Source: Candidatus Binatia bacterium
Lineage (GTDB): Bacteria > Desulfobacterota > Binatia > Bin18
Length of the DNA stretch: 64,000 nucleotides
Direction: 5' to 3'
NCBI GenBank assembly: GCA_022826945.1
Contig: JAJDTY010000050.1
Span: 49,480-113,479, forward strand
The translations under genes were made by a program, and so were the position numbers. How positions within the stretch are numbered: the first letter of the stretch is position 1; each line of letters begins with the position of its first letter. The notes beneath the pieces were generated by a model, which did no database searches, was not told the DNA's origin, and worked only from the letters and a program-made list of their open reading frames with translations. Shown here piece by piece: positions 44,942-53,888 of the stretch.

Positions 44942-45838
44942 CTAGGCCGCAGCCCATTTTTCGCGCAGGAATTCTCCTACCCGTTCAATGCCTCTTTTGC
45001 CCTCATCCAGCATGGGATGGAAGGCGTGCCAGACATGGATCATATTGTCCCAGATTTCGAGGCTGCACTCGACGCCCGCCGCTTTTGCCTTTTCGTCGAA
45101 TATCATGGCGTCACCCAGCAGAATCTCGTCCCGACCGACATGGATCAACACCGGTGGTAAGCCGCTGAGATCGGCTAGATTGGGCGACGCATACGGATGC
45201 GTGGGGTCGCTGTCGCCAACATAGAGTCCCGCCATGCGTCTGAGACCGTGGGCCGTTACCATGGGATCGGCGGCGGCTCTGGTCTGATACGACTCGTTCG
45301 AGCAGGTCATATCCGACCACGGGCTGATCGCCACCGCGGCCGCGGGCATGGGGACTCCTTTGTCACGCGCCGCAACCAAGGTCGCCAGGGTCAAGCCGCC
45401 CCCGGCCGAGTCCCCGCCAATGGCCAGGTTTTTTGGTGAAAACCCTTGCTCGATCAGCCATCTGAGTGATGCGACTCCATCGTCAACCGCAGCGGGAAAA
45501 GGCTCTTCCGGCGCCAGACGATAATCCACGAGCAACACGGCGGCTTGGGCACATCGGGAGATTTCTCCGGCCAGCGACCGGTGCGTATTGATCGAGCCGA
45601 CCACATAGCCCCCACCGTGCAGATAGAGGATGGCCCGCTCGGCCTGACTGCCGGGGGCACGGACCCATTCTGCGGCACGGTTCGCCACGCTTACCGCTTC
45701 TGTTTCAATATCATCCGCGGCCAGGAAGGCCAGCTTTTCCATGCTTTTGCGCATGGCCTCAACCGGCGGCTCAACATCCGCCGGAAGCTGTTTTTCGCGT
45801 AAAATCTGCTTCAGTTTGTCAATACTCATGCCTGCCAT
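44942..45838 (-). CDS. Hormone-sensitive-lipase-family alpha/beta hydrolase
   Basis: The 298-residue protein has the HSL-type oxyanion motif HGGGYVVG near residue 74, nucleophile Ser in IGGDSAGGGLTLA (near 145), Asp in HVGRDEILLGD and His in IHVWHAFHPM near the C-terminus. It is an esterase acting on short acyl chains. The start at 45838 has AAGGGGGG before it. Confidence 0.87.
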   Translation of the reverse strand: MAGMSIDKLKQILREKQLPADVEPPVEAMRKSMEKLAFLAADDIETEAVSVANRAAEWVRAPGSQAERAILYLHGGGYVVGSINTHRSLAGEISRCAQAAVLLVDYRLAPEEPFPAAVDDGVASLRWLIEQGFSPKNLAIGGDSAGGGLTLATLVAARDKGVPMPAAAVAISPWSDMTCSNESYQTRAAADPMVTAHGLRRMAGLYVGDSDPTHPYASPNLADLSGLPPVLIHVGRDEILLGDAMIFDEKAKAAGVECSLEIWDNMIHVWHAFHPMLDEGKRGIERVGEFLREKWAAA

Positions 45839-45942
45839 TGGCTTCCCCCCTTCGCGTGCTAGTGTAGACACACTATGCTTCATCGCTCCCATTGTCACTA
45901 TTGCCCGCTTGATGTACCGCAAGGAGAGGGCACAGCCGGGGT

Positions 45943-46872
45943 TTGAGTGAAATGCAGGTATTAGCGCTCTACCATATGAAAGGAGGGGTGGGGAAAACGG
46001 CCGCGGCGGTCAATCTTTCCTATCTGGCCGCGCAATCCGGAGCTCGGACCTTGCTCTGCGACCTTGACCCTCAGGCCTCGGCAACCTATTACTTTCGCGT
46101 CCAACCCAAGCTCAAAGCCAAGAAGAGAGTGTTTGCGCGCGGCGGGAAGCAACTTGAAAAAAGCATCAAGGCGACCGATTTTGTACGCCTGGACCTGCTT
46201 CCCGGGGCATTGTCTCACCGCCACCTGACACAGGTGTTTCAGCAAACCAAACATCCGGCACGCTGCCTGCACCGTAGCTTGGCCGCGCTCCGGGACGAAT
46301 ACCAGTATGTGGTCCTCGACTGTCCGTCCGGGGTGGACCTGATTGCGCAAAACGTCTTCTATGCCGCAGATTACATCCTGATTCCCATTGTCCCCTCACC
46401 CCTGTCGGTCCATGCGTATCAGCAGCTCCGGACGTTTTACACCAAACACGGCTACAACCCCGATAAACTCCGCACGTTTTTCTCTATGGTGGAACGGCAA
46501 AAAAAACTGCATCGGTCTGTCATGCAGGAACTGACCACTTCTCACCCCGAAGCCCTTTCACAGGCCATCCCATATCTTGTCGATGTCGAAAACATGGGCG
46601 TCCACCGGGAGCCGGTCCTCGTCTCGCTTCCGCATTCCCGGGCGTCCCAGGCGTATGAACAGTTGTGGACAGAAATGGAAGCTATACTGAACCAAGCTCA
46701 CCCAGACGCTACGCCGGCTCTTGCTGATCCTGCTGGTCTTGCGGCCCGGCAATCTCAACCCGGTCAGGATCGCTCAATGGCAGGATCATCGGAGCCACCA
46801 CCGCAATCAACACCCGAAACTCCTCCACAACCTGCTGTTGCAGAGCCTGCCGCTCTGAAGTCAGCGAAGTGA
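45943..46872 (+). CDS. ParA-family ATPase (MinD/Mrp type) with Pro/Gln-rich tail
   Basis: The ATPase has the deviant Walker A KGGVGKTAAAVNL (near residue 13), LCDLDPQASATYYF and the second switch VVLDCPSGVDLIAQN (near 125). Residues about 260-309 are a Pro/Gln/Ala-rich tail. No parB gene is near, so chromosome partition is unlikely. ParA-like ATPases also position carboxysomes and chemoreceptor clusters. It is convergent with the CHAD-domain gene and overlaps it by 164 bp, only in the tail region. The start is TTG at 45943 or ATG at 45952. Confidence 0.85.
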   Translation: MSEMQVLALYHMKGGVGKTAAAVNLSYLAAQSGARTLLCDLDPQASATYYFRVQPKLKAKKRVFARGGKQLEKSIKATDFVRLDLLPGALSHRHLTQVFQQTKHPARCLHRSLAALRDEYQYVVLDCPSGVDLIAQNVFYAADYILIPIVPSPLSVHAYQQLRTFYTKHGYNPDKLRTFFSMVERQKKLHRSVMQELTTSHPEALSQAIPYLVDVENMGVHREPVLVSLPHSRASQAYEQLWTEMEAILNQAHPDATPALADPAGLAARQSQPGQDRSMAGSSEPPPQSTPETPPQPAVAEPAALKSAK

Positions 46873-48295
46873 GCAGGACTTCCAGGGCGGGGCGCGTACC
46901 ATTTTCGTGAAAAGCAAAACCGCCGCCGGTCGTACTGAACTCCTGGATGAGGGCACTCTGTACACTGATATCCTGTATCCGGCCTAGGGTCCGCTGGACG
47001 CGCTTCAACTGCTTGAGCACGTCTCGGACAGGGAGGTCAGGCAAGGCGATAATAAAAAAATCCAGCAGATAGCGGAGTTTTTTACATTCGATTCTCAGCC
47101 TGTGGAGTTGCTCACTGTCGGCGTGTTGCAGGCTGTTCGGCTCGATTGAGACGAGGGCGCGGCATTTCTCGACCACCCGGTCGGGGACGAACTCTTTGAC
47201 GGCTGGGGTATGGGAGTCGCTGTCTTCAGGCTGGCCGGCAAACGCTTCCCACTCTCGGAGCACTGCCCGGTAGCGCTTAGCCTCAAAGGTCTTTATCAGG
47301 GTCCGATAGTGTTCCCTCCGTTCCTGCTGGAGAAAGGCGGAAAACGGCTGAAGGGCGGCCCGGCTGTCAGCCGGAAGCCGTTGACGGTATGTGTCCTGCA
47401 CCAGGAGAAAAGCATCCAGGTCCCGTGCGCTCCCGGTGGACCGGCCAAGCTGAGCCAGGTCTTTTCGAAACCGCTGTACTGCTTTTCTGGGAAAAACCTC
47501 ACGAGTCTGTCCGAGCAGGGAGCGTGCCCGTCTGACGGCAACCCGAAAGTCGTGCAAATAAAGCGGATCATCCCCCTGACGCAGGCCCCGCTCGTTGTAG
47601 CGCATCATGGCCAGGAGTAGGCGCAAGAGACGGCGGACTGCCCACTCAACCGGGACTTCCGGCTGTATCGGTAGCGGACGTTTGACCGAATATTTCCCCG
47701 GAGAGCGACCGGCTGTCGCCAACACCTCTTGGTGAGCGCTCTCGGTCGCTGGTATGAGGTCTTGCTCCCTGCACCACAGCACTAATCGGTGTGCCTCTTG
47801 CTGATAACCCCTGAGCGGCTGGACCCAGATACGTGGTCGAAGGGAACGCCGTTGATTTTTCTTAGCGAGCGTGTGCTCTTCAATAATCAGGCGCACCGTT
47901 GTCTTCTGGCGCTGGTCGAGTATCCGTATCGGGATGATACGTGTGTGCAGCCTGAAGAGCGGGGTGAGCGGAAGGTCGTCAATCAGCGCCACCAGGCGCT
48001 CTCGCAAACGGCTAGGCGGCAAATCCGTGGCAGTCGCAGGAAGACTGGGACACGGCAGCTCTTCAAGCGGGAAGACGGCATCATATGACCGGAGGACAAG
48101 CGTCTTCGCGTTCGCACCCAGGGCCAGACGGTACAGGCTGAGTTGCCAGTCCGCCGTGTCATACTGAGTCCGCCGCTCGGTTGTGAGCGGCTCTTTATGG
48201 ATGGAGAACGTCTCTGCCAGCGCGTCGAGGAGTCTTTTTCGGCTCCAGCGCCCTCGGGGGAGGAATTGAATATCAGCAAGGTGTTCTCTTGGCAT
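46709..48295 (-). CDS. CHAD-domain protein with a degenerate CYTH-like N-terminus
   Basis: The 528-residue protein has a C-terminal CHAD helical domain (VEWAVRRLLRLLLAMMRYNERGLR, LHDFRVAVRRARSLLGQ and later QLHRLRIECKKLRYLLDF), rich in Arg/Lys/His, which binds polyphosphate. Residues 1-180 resemble CYTH (YDTADWQLSLYRLALG). Without the EXEXK motif it is probably not an active triphosphatase. CHAD proteins collect on polyphosphate granules in other bacteria. The neighbour on the other strand is the ParA-type ATPase. Confidence 0.82.
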   Translation of the reverse strand: MPREHLADIQFLPRGRWSRKRLLDALAETFSIHKEPLTTERRTQYDTADWQLSLYRLALGANAKTLVLRSYDAVFPLEELPCPSLPATATDLPPSRLRERLVALIDDLPLTPLFRLHTRIIPIRILDQRQKTTVRLIIEEHTLAKKNQRRSLRPRIWVQPLRGYQQEAHRLVLWCREQDLIPATESAHQEVLATAGRSPGKYSVKRPLPIQPEVPVEWAVRRLLRLLLAMMRYNERGLRQGDDPLYLHDFRVAVRRARSLLGQTREVFPRKAVQRFRKDLAQLGRSTGSARDLDAFLLVQDTYRQRLPADSRAALQPFSAFLQQERREHYRTLIKTFEAKRYRAVLREWEAFAGQPEDSDSHTPAVKEFVPDRVVEKCRALVSIEPNSLQHADSEQLHRLRIECKKLRYLLDFFIIALPDLPVRDVLKQLKRVQRTLGRIQDISVQSALIQEFSTTGGGFAFHENGTRPALEVLLTSLTSERQALQQQVVEEFRVLIAVVAPMILPLSDPDRVEIAGPQDQQDQQEPA

Positions 48296-48422
48296 GCGCC
48301 CAACGAGAGCGCTTCGAGATTTTTTCTGACCCCCTGCCCTCGCGCCTGTACTTGTAGCGCAGCAACTGGCGCTCCGACAATACCATTCCTTCTTGTAGCC
48401 GCAGCCCTGGGGCTGTCTGCGG

Positions 48423-50246
48423 CTAATCGTCCAGCGGTACGCCGGCCCAGTTTTTGCCGATTACCGCCTCGACTGCAATCGGAACCCGGTCCGCCACGAT
48501 CTCCTGCATGGCTTCAACCATATGGCTGGTCAGCCAGGCCTGGGCGGCTTGAGCATCGGCCAGGGGCGCTTCGACCAGAATTTCGTCGTGAACGCAGGCA
48601 ACGGGTGTCGCCTGCGGCACTTGGTCGCGGTGTTCAAACAGTCGCGCCAGAGCGAGCTTGAAGCCGTCGCCCCCCGTCCCTTGCACCGGGATATTGAGGA
48701 GCACGTTAAAGTGTCGGACCCCCAGAAAACGGCGACCAGTGAGGGTACGGGTTTCGAGGCTACTCTTCTGGTGCCTCACCTGCTCGGCCTGTTGTTTGGC
48801 CTGCTGATGCCAGCGGGCAATGCCCTGATAGGTCAGAAAGAACGCGCGGTGATATTGGGCCGCCTCCCGGTCGGACATGCGGACACCATACTTTGCCTCC
48901 GCATCCTGTTTCAAGCCGCTCACCCCCATACCGTACAGCAGGCCGAAATTAACGCTCTTGGCGAGTTGGCGGTGGTGCGGTTCGACTTGGTTCAGCGGGA
49001 TGTGCAGGATGCGTGAGGCCGTCAGGGCGTGCAGGTCGGTTTCCTCTCGAAACGCTTGCAGCATGGTCGGGTCGTTGGCCAGGACCGCGGCAATCCGCAG
49101 TTCGACCTGGGAATAGTCGGCCTTGATCAAAGCCCTTTCCGGAGCGGCGCAAAAGCAGGCGCGAAAGGCGCGCGCCTTTGGGATCTGCTGGATGTTTGGG
49201 CCGCCGCAACTCATGCGCCCGGTGGCTGTCCCGTTCTGAAAATACACCGGATACACCCGGCCCGAGTCCGCATCGAAAAACGAGTCGATCACTCCCCGAC
49301 CATAGGTACTGACCCGTTTAGCGACTTCTTTGTGGCTGACCAGAAGCGCGGCAATGGGATGATCGATTTTCCTGAGCGTGGCAGAGCGGACATTGGGCAG
49401 TTCGATCCCGAGGGTCTGGAACAGGGCCTTGATTTGTTGCGATGACGCCCAGTTGATGGACATGCCGATATCCCGGGCGTGACGATCCAGTTGGTACGAG
49501 AGCGCTTCGAGTTGGGCTTCATCTTCCAGCGTCCGCGCCAGCCAGCCTTGAGCGTCAAACGCGATACCGGCGAGTTCCAGCCAGGCCAGTGCCTTGACGC
49601 AGCGAAATTCAATCTCCGCCGCCCGTTCCAGACCCGCCTCGGCCAGGGCCGGACGCAAGCGGTCGTACAGCGGCCACAGCACCCCCACATCCCGGGCGGC
49701 GTACTCACACTGGGCAGGACTGAGTTCTCCCGACCAGTCGGCAGTTTGCAAGTGTTTCGGCAGGGCTCGACCCAATTCCTGTTCCACCACCTCTTCGAGA
49801 CTATGGCGGACGCGCAGCCCGGCTTTGAGCACCTGGCTGGCTAACATGGTGTCAAAGACGGTATCAGGCCAGGGACAACCCGCGAAGACAAGAAATTTCA
49901 GATCAAACTTGGCATTATGAAACAGCCAGCGACGCGGGGCACTGAACAGGGGGAAGAGCGCGGCAATGGGGATGCGACATACATCAAACAGATAGGCGTG
50001 GTCGGGTGTCGCAATCTGGATGAGCCGGAGGGAGTCTGTCCGAAAGTCGAGCCCGGTTGTCTCGGTATCGCAGGATAAGATGGGAGCGGCATGCAGGCCG
50101 GGCAGTACACGCTCGAGCTGAGCGGATTCCGTCACCAAGGTATAGTCAGGCGTTTCACATATGGGCAGAGCCTCGGACGGAGCCGTCTGGCCAGCCTGAG
50201 GGGTCATCTCTTCTGGGAAGAGAACGCCTTGTTCGTATGGTCGCAT
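48423..50246 (-). CDS. Short family-A DNA polymerase with 3'-5' exonuclease domain (no 5' nuclease)
   Basis: The 607-residue enzyme has an exonuclease domain (SCDTETTGLDFRTD near residue 60, with Asp and Glu of Exo I) and a Pol I-type polymerase domain: motif A DYSQVELRIAAVLA (near 385), motif B KSVNFGLLYGMG (near 440) and motif C VHDEILVEAP (near 560). It lacks the N-terminal flap nuclease of PolA. Roles in repair or replication of a mobile element are both possible. The start at 50246 has GAGGTG before it. Confidence 0.88.
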   Translation of the reverse strand: MRPYEQGVLFPEEMTPQAGQTAPSEALPICETPDYTLVTESAQLERVLPGLHAAPILSCDTETTGLDFRTDSLRLIQIATPDHAYLFDVCRIPIAALFPLFSAPRRWLFHNAKFDLKFLVFAGCPWPDTVFDTMLASQVLKAGLRVRHSLEEVVEQELGRALPKHLQTADWSGELSPAQCEYAARDVGVLWPLYDRLRPALAEAGLERAAEIEFRCVKALAWLELAGIAFDAQGWLARTLEDEAQLEALSYQLDRHARDIGMSINWASSQQIKALFQTLGIELPNVRSATLRKIDHPIAALLVSHKEVAKRVSTYGRGVIDSFFDADSGRVYPVYFQNGTATGRMSCGGPNIQQIPKARAFRACFCAAPERALIKADYSQVELRIAAVLANDPTMLQAFREETDLHALTASRILHIPLNQVEPHHRQLAKSVNFGLLYGMGVSGLKQDAEAKYGVRMSDREAAQYHRAFFLTYQGIARWHQQAKQQAEQVRHQKSSLETRTLTGRRFLGVRHFNVLLNIPVQGTGGDGFKLALARLFEHRDQVPQATPVACVHDEILVEAPLADAQAAQAWLTSHMVEAMQEIVADRVPIAVEAVIGKNWAGVPLDD

Positions 50247-50331
50247 CAGACTGCACCTCACCGAAAGAGCGGTGGGCCATCACTCTTCAGAGCCTCACGC
50301 GTTTTCCTGCCTATTGTTACCCCGGCCAACA

Positions 50332-51483
50332 TCAGAATATATGACCCCGCTCCAGACTGTGGCAAAACTCAGCAGCAGGCAGAATACGGATGCCGTCGTC
50401 AGTCAGACGGCTCTTGGGTTCCAGGCAAACAACGATCCGCTCTCCAACCTGAGGGTGGTCCTGGATCAGGTGACGCAGGCCGCGGAGATGATCGTCCGTG
50501 ATTCTCCTGCTCGCCTTTGCCTCGATAGCGACGTGCATATCGTTAATAATGAAATCCACCTCGATGCCACTGGCCAAGCGCCAATAGCTCAACGTCGCAA
50601 ATGCCTCGGCATAGGCATTATGGGCACTCAACTCGTGGAATATCCAATTCTCAAAAGCCTTTCCATACAGCTCCGACCCTGGTTGTACGCTGCCACGTCG
50701 CGCCAGGTAGTTCACCACGCCCACATCGGAAAAGTAAAATTTGGGCGCGCCGATGAGCCGGCGTTTCGGCCGCTTTCTATACGCCGGTAGCCAGCGCCCC
50801 AACAGTGTGTCTTCGAGAATTTGGAAATAGCCTTTAATCGTGTGGCTGGAGACGCCACAGTCACGGGCTATGGTCGAGAAATTGACGAGTTCGGCATCCG
50901 ACAACGCGGCGATATTCAGAAACTCAGAAAAGACGGGCAGGTTCCGCACCAGTCCCTCGGCCGCCACTTCTTCTTTCAGATAGGCGGCAACATAGCTGTT
51001 CAAGAGACGCTGCGGACGGTCCGACTCATACATGCGAGGCAGATATCCGTGGTTCAGCAGCCGGTCGAGGACACAGACCGGACCGAGTTCCCGTGCAGTG
51101 AGGCCGAAGAGTTCGTAGCGAATAGCCCGGCCGCCGAGCAGGTTAGCCTGGCCCCGTTTCACCTTGCGGGCGCTTGATCCACACAGGGCAAAATGAAACG
51201 CCCGATTTTCGCGCAGCCAATGCACTTCATCAAGGAGTGGGGGGACCTTTTGCACTTCATCAATAACAACGTGACGTCCGGCAGGTGCGCGTTCCGCTAA
51301 TTCCGCGCGTAAAAGCTCGGGATTCTGCACATAGCGACGATACTCCTCAGCCTTCAGTAGATCGATCCAGACGGCCTCCGGATAGGCATGCTTCAACAGA
51401 GTTGTCTTTCCCGTCTGACGCGGCCCCCACAGGAAAAACGTCTCCGTACCGGGCGCTGGAAGATGAAGAGATCGTACGAACAT
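50332..51483 (-). CDS. AAA+ ATPase with DUF4143 C-terminal domain
   Basis: The 383-residue protein has Walker A (FLWGPRQTGKTTLLKH near residue 18), Walker B (HVVIDEVQKVP near 79) and a C-terminal DUF4143 region (SVQPGSELYGKAFENWIFHEL, VDFIINDMHVAIEAKAS). Such ATPases are widespread and of unknown role; the C-terminal VDFII...IEAKAS stretch resembles a nuclease-like PD-(D/E)XK fold. A perfect palindrome at 51486-51513 lies right upstream of the start. Confidence 0.85.
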   Translation of the reverse strand: MFVRSLHLPAPGTETFFLWGPRQTGKTTLLKHAYPEAVWIDLLKAEEYRRYVQNPELLRAELAERAPAGRHVVIDEVQKVPPLLDEVHWLRENRAFHFALCGSSARKVKRGQANLLGGRAIRYELFGLTARELGPVCVLDRLLNHGYLPRMYESDRPQRLLNSYVAAYLKEEVAAEGLVRNLPVFSEFLNIAALSDAELVNFSTIARDCGVSSHTIKGYFQILEDTLLGRWLPAYRKRPKRRLIGAPKFYFSDVGVVNYLARRGSVQPGSELYGKAFENWIFHELSAHNAYAEAFATLSYWRLASGIEVDFIINDMHVAIEAKASRRITDDHLRGLRHLIQDHPQVGERIVVCLEPKSRLTDDGIRILPAAEFCHSLERGHIF

Positions 51484-51485
51484 AT

Positions 51486-51513
51486 ACTTCAAATTATCAT
51501 GATAATTTGAAGT
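51486..51513. promoter_or_regulatory. Perfect 28-bp palindrome upstream of the DUF4143 ATPase gene
   Basis: ACTTCAAATTATCA is followed directly by its exact reverse complement, with no spacer. It ends 3 bp before the start codon of the minus-strand ATPase gene (51483). The place suggests an operator or a translational control hairpin. It is also strongly A+T-rich in an otherwise G+C-rich region. Confidence 0.65.
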
Positions 51514-51541
51514 TTCAATTCATTTTAAAACCCAGGTAATA

Positions 51542-51591
51542 ATTTTGGGACTTATATACCATCCTACCCATCGATCTCTTAGCCTATTATA
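51542..51591. repeat. About 50-bp repeat, left end copy (A)
   Basis: The stretch runs from GGGACTTATATACCATCC to TCTTAGCCTATTAT. Its reverse complement agrees with 54331-54380 at about 39 of 50 positions, so it marks the left end of the 51.5-54.4 kb island. A more divergent copy in the other orientation lies at 51652-51699 and a half-copy at 52748-52766. Confidence 0.65.
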
Positions 51592-51651
51592 CACAGCGCC
51601 ACATACCTCTTCTCATGCTGTCACGCATACGACTGGATGCCACAACGCGAC

Positions 51652-51699
51652 AATAGGATAGGGCGCGTGCCAGGGCTATGTGTGGATGGTATATTCAGG
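51652..51699. repeat. Divergent copy (C) of the roughly 50-bp repeat
   Basis: It shares AATAGG, GCGCGTG and an exact 11-bp GGATGGTATAT with the inverted copy A at 51542-51591. The two face each other, so A and C could form a hairpin or be the ends of a short repeat element of about 160 bp. Confidence 0.45.
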
Positions 51700-51732
51700 G
51701 AGTCGTAGGAAAAACAAGAAGAGGATAAGAAT

Positions 51733-51927
51733 ATGAGGGTTGTTTGGGAAAACGAGAAGCTACGTTTTCAATGCGAGACCGAAGAGGATTACGATCCCAA
51801 GCAAGCGCTTCAACGTATGATTTCGTCCCTGGAACGGGAGTCCGAGAGAATCAAGACGGAAGATCATCTTGCTTCGTCTGATAGTGCTCCTGAGGAACCA
51901 TTGGCCGCAAGTGGCCTCAATCGGTAA
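51733..51927 (+). CDS. Small hypothetical protein
   Basis: The 64-residue protein (MRVVWENEKLRFQCETEEDYDPKQ...) is charged, with a likely helix around QALQRMISSLERESERIK. I do not recognise it. GAAGAGGATAAG precedes the ATG, and the gene fits the open space before the next minus-strand gene (11-bp overlap at the 3' ends). Confidence 0.4.
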   Translation: MRVVWENEKLRFQCETEEDYDPKQALQRMISSLERESERIKTEDHLASSDSAPEEPLAASGLNR

Positions 51928-52480
51928 TTCCCTGCCCCCGCCGGTTCAAATCGGCAAATATATCGAACAAATTTTCCTGAGTCCGCGTCAACGGAAGCGG
52001 GCTTCCCTCCTGGCTAGGATAAATTCGGGCTTTTTCCCACACCGGCGCCGGGACCCGCGTTTGGTGACGAATCTTGATCCTCTCTTTTTTGAGGAATGCT
52101 ATCAAGGGTATTGTCTCAAACAGACAGACTTCTTCGATGGCAAAGGGATGATATGGTGTCTCCTTCGCGTGGGATTTTCTGGGGCCGACGAGGGACAAAA
52201 AATAGTCGGGCTGCTCGTTCGAATCCTTCATATTGATAGTTTTGACCACCTCATTCCGCCACTTCACGTTGACGGTCTTGTCTTGGAGTGGGCCACGCGT
52301 AAACGTGCCATCAAACACAGGATGGTTTGCTCGTTTCTCTAATTGAATATAGAGAATTTCGCTGGCAATGACTTCGCAGATATTGCCCGAAGTGGCCGAC
52401 CGTCCAAGGAGTTGGCTGATGGTACGATGGATTTCATTCAAAGCCCCTAATGCTTCCGCCAACTGATTTATGCGTCCCAT
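51917..52480 (-). CDS. Hypothetical protein, possible restriction-nuclease-like fold
   Basis: The 187-residue protein starts with MGRINQLAEALGALNE (GAAAGGAAA before the ATG). It has a helix (EIHRTISQLLGRSATSGNICEVIASEILYIQLEK) then a short strand pair (FDGTFTRGPLQDKTVNVKWR), a design that resembles DUF6998-type or PD-(D/E)XK-like proteins, where D...(E/N)xK coordinates metal. The catalytic set is incomplete (NVKW), so nuclease function is not proposed firmly. It lies in the repeat-bounded island. Confidence 0.5.
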   Translation of the reverse strand: MGRINQLAEALGALNEIHRTISQLLGRSATSGNICEVIASEILYIQLEKRANHPVFDGTFTRGPLQDKTVNVKWRNEVVKTINMKDSNEQPDYFLSLVGPRKSHAKETPYHPFAIEEVCLFETIPLIAFLKKERIKIRHQTRVPAPVWEKARIYPSQEGSPLPLTRTQENLFDIFADLNRRGQGITD

Positions 52481-52860
52481 AAGTAGTTTTTCCTTTCGTC
52501 GGGTACGGGGACTCTGACGAACAGCAACGAAAACGCAAGACAAGGCAAGCAGCCCGGACAGGCAAGGGCGCCGGGCCGTTGCCACCATTCATCTCGGCGA
52601 GTGTCAGAAGGGTCTCGTCTATTCACCGCAACATGGGTAGCTACTCCCATGTCTGAATACGGCTTTTGTATTGAACGAGTGACCCGACTTAGGGGTCCTC
52701 GACAAAACAAATTTTGCAACTCTTCGTTACAGCTCGTCTCGGAGTTGTCTATCCTATTATACGGCGCTTAGTAAAACACTGTTACGGGTTGACAGGCTTG
52801 ATATCGTGCTTACCTATTTTTGTATCTTGTGAGGAGAGGAATAGAGAGGAGAGGGTGAAT
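52481..52860. other. Intergenic stretch of 380 bp between two divergent island genes
   Basis: No gene is seen. It holds a 7-bp hairpin with an 8-nt loop at 52631-52652 (ACATGGG and CCCATGT), a half-copy of the island repeat at 52748-52766 (TATCCTATTATAC), and TTGACA at 52789-52794, which could be a -35 box for the 52861 gene. No clear -10 sequence was found at the expected distance. Confidence 0.5.
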
Positions 52861-53049
52861 ATGAGAAATCATGAGGAGATAACAAAACTCAAAGAAGAGT
52901 TAGCCCATATAGACCCCTTAAGAGATGAAAAACTGACGGCTGTCAAACAACGGCAGCTAGAGTTATTGTTGGAAGAAGCAATCGCGGCAGAGTTGGGGTC
53001 GATTGCGATCCAACTCCAAGCAATCTCGGGCCATCTGTCCGAGTCCTAG
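52861..53049 (+). CDS. Small coiled-coil-like hypothetical protein
   Basis: The 62-residue protein is helical and charged (EITKLKEELAHIDPLRDEKLTAVKQRQLELLLEEAIAAELG). GGAGAGGGTGA precedes the ATG at 52861. I do not recognise a family. It may be a regulatory or scaffold protein. The frame also reads upstream to 52714 but without a good start. Confidence 0.45.
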   Translation: MRNHEEITKLKEELAHIDPLRDEKLTAVKQRQLELLLEEAIAAELGSIAIQLQAISGHLSES

Positions 53050-53222
53050 TATGGGGTGAGTCCTTCTCCTATAGCCTGGGCGTGGCTCACCTGGCGTTGT
53101 ATGGTCTCCCTCTCTAGTGTCTCTGTCCCCCAAGGCATTGCAGAGATGCAACATAGAGCAGTGGCCTGGACTCGTAAATTTAATGGGCCTAAGGGAGGCA
53201 ACGAGCCAAGAAAGGAGTTCTT

Positions 53223-53471
53223 ATGCCTTGTCAAGTCGGCATGACTACAGACCCGCAGAGACGCAGGAGGGAATGGGAGCAGGACCGCCGGGTGAGAAAC
53301 CTCACGAACTGGCGGATTGTAGATGAGGCTTCTACCAAAACAGAGGCGCAACGGAAAGAACGGGAATGGGCGACGCATCTCGGCTGTAACTATGGGGAAG
53401 GCGGCGGTGGACCGGAGATAGCCCACTGGTATATCTACGCCTTTGAGTACACCCGCCGTATCATTAGGTAG
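53223..53471 (+). CDS. Small hypothetical protein resembling a GIY-YIG-like fold
   Basis: The 82-residue protein begins MPCQVGMTTDPQRRRREWEQ and later has ERKEREWATHLGCNYGEGG (middle) and GPEIAHWYIYAFEYTRR (end). It resembles small stand-alone proteins with an N-terminal MTTDPxRR motif that look like GIY-YIG nuclease relatives without a full catalytic set. AAAGGAG lies before the ATG. Role unknown. Confidence 0.5.
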   Translation: MPCQVGMTTDPQRRRREWEQDRRVRNLTNWRIVDEASTKTEAQRKEREWATHLGCNYGEGGGGPEIAHWYIYAFEYTRRIIR

Positions 53472-53597
53472 TCACCGCCTTGCCACCTTTTCAGAATCTC
53501 TGTAATAGAAAGGTACGAAGAGGAAGGCCCTCGCCTTGAGTCGGCTGTGGTGGGACGTGGAGAGGTACGAAACGGTAGGATGGGACAATTCGAAGGT

Positions 53598-53888
53598 TTA
53601 TTGAAGAAACCTGAGAGCGGCTATGACTAGCCCCCCAATAGCACAAATTATGGCAATAATACGCATTAAAGCCCAACTCTTGAGTCCCTCTATCTTCCCC
53701 TCCACTCCTTGAACGGCCGTTCTCACTCCTTCAACCTCTGTCCTCACCGTCTGGACGTCCTCTCTCGTAGCAAGATACTCAATACGCGTTTCCACTCTTG
53801 CTAGGCGAGCCTCTATATCCGACCGGTCAGGCGGAGGATTTATGGGCGTTGACCCATTCCCCATGTTTCCAATCTGCTGGTCGCTCAT
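53598..53888 (-). CDS. Small membrane-anchored coiled-coil protein
   Basis: The 96-residue protein has a heptad-rich middle (DIEARLARVETRIEYLATREDVQTVRTEVEGVRTAVQGVEGKIEGLK) and a C-terminal membrane helix (ALMRIIAIICAIGGLVIAALRF). The layout resembles phage XhlA/holin-linked proteins and DUF1640-like proteins. Its start (53888) overlaps the stop of the gene upstream by ATGA, so the two are translated together. Confidence 0.65.
   Translation of the reverse strand: MSDQQIGNMGNGSTPINPPPDRSDIEARLARVETRIEYLATREDVQTVRTEVEGVRTAVQGVEGKIEGLKSWALMRIIAIICAIGGLVIAALRFLQ

Noticed and set aside
45943..46872. ParA gene as a mark of the chromosome origin or of a plasmid
   Set aside because: No parB, parS-like repeats, dnaA or replication-initiation gene is near.
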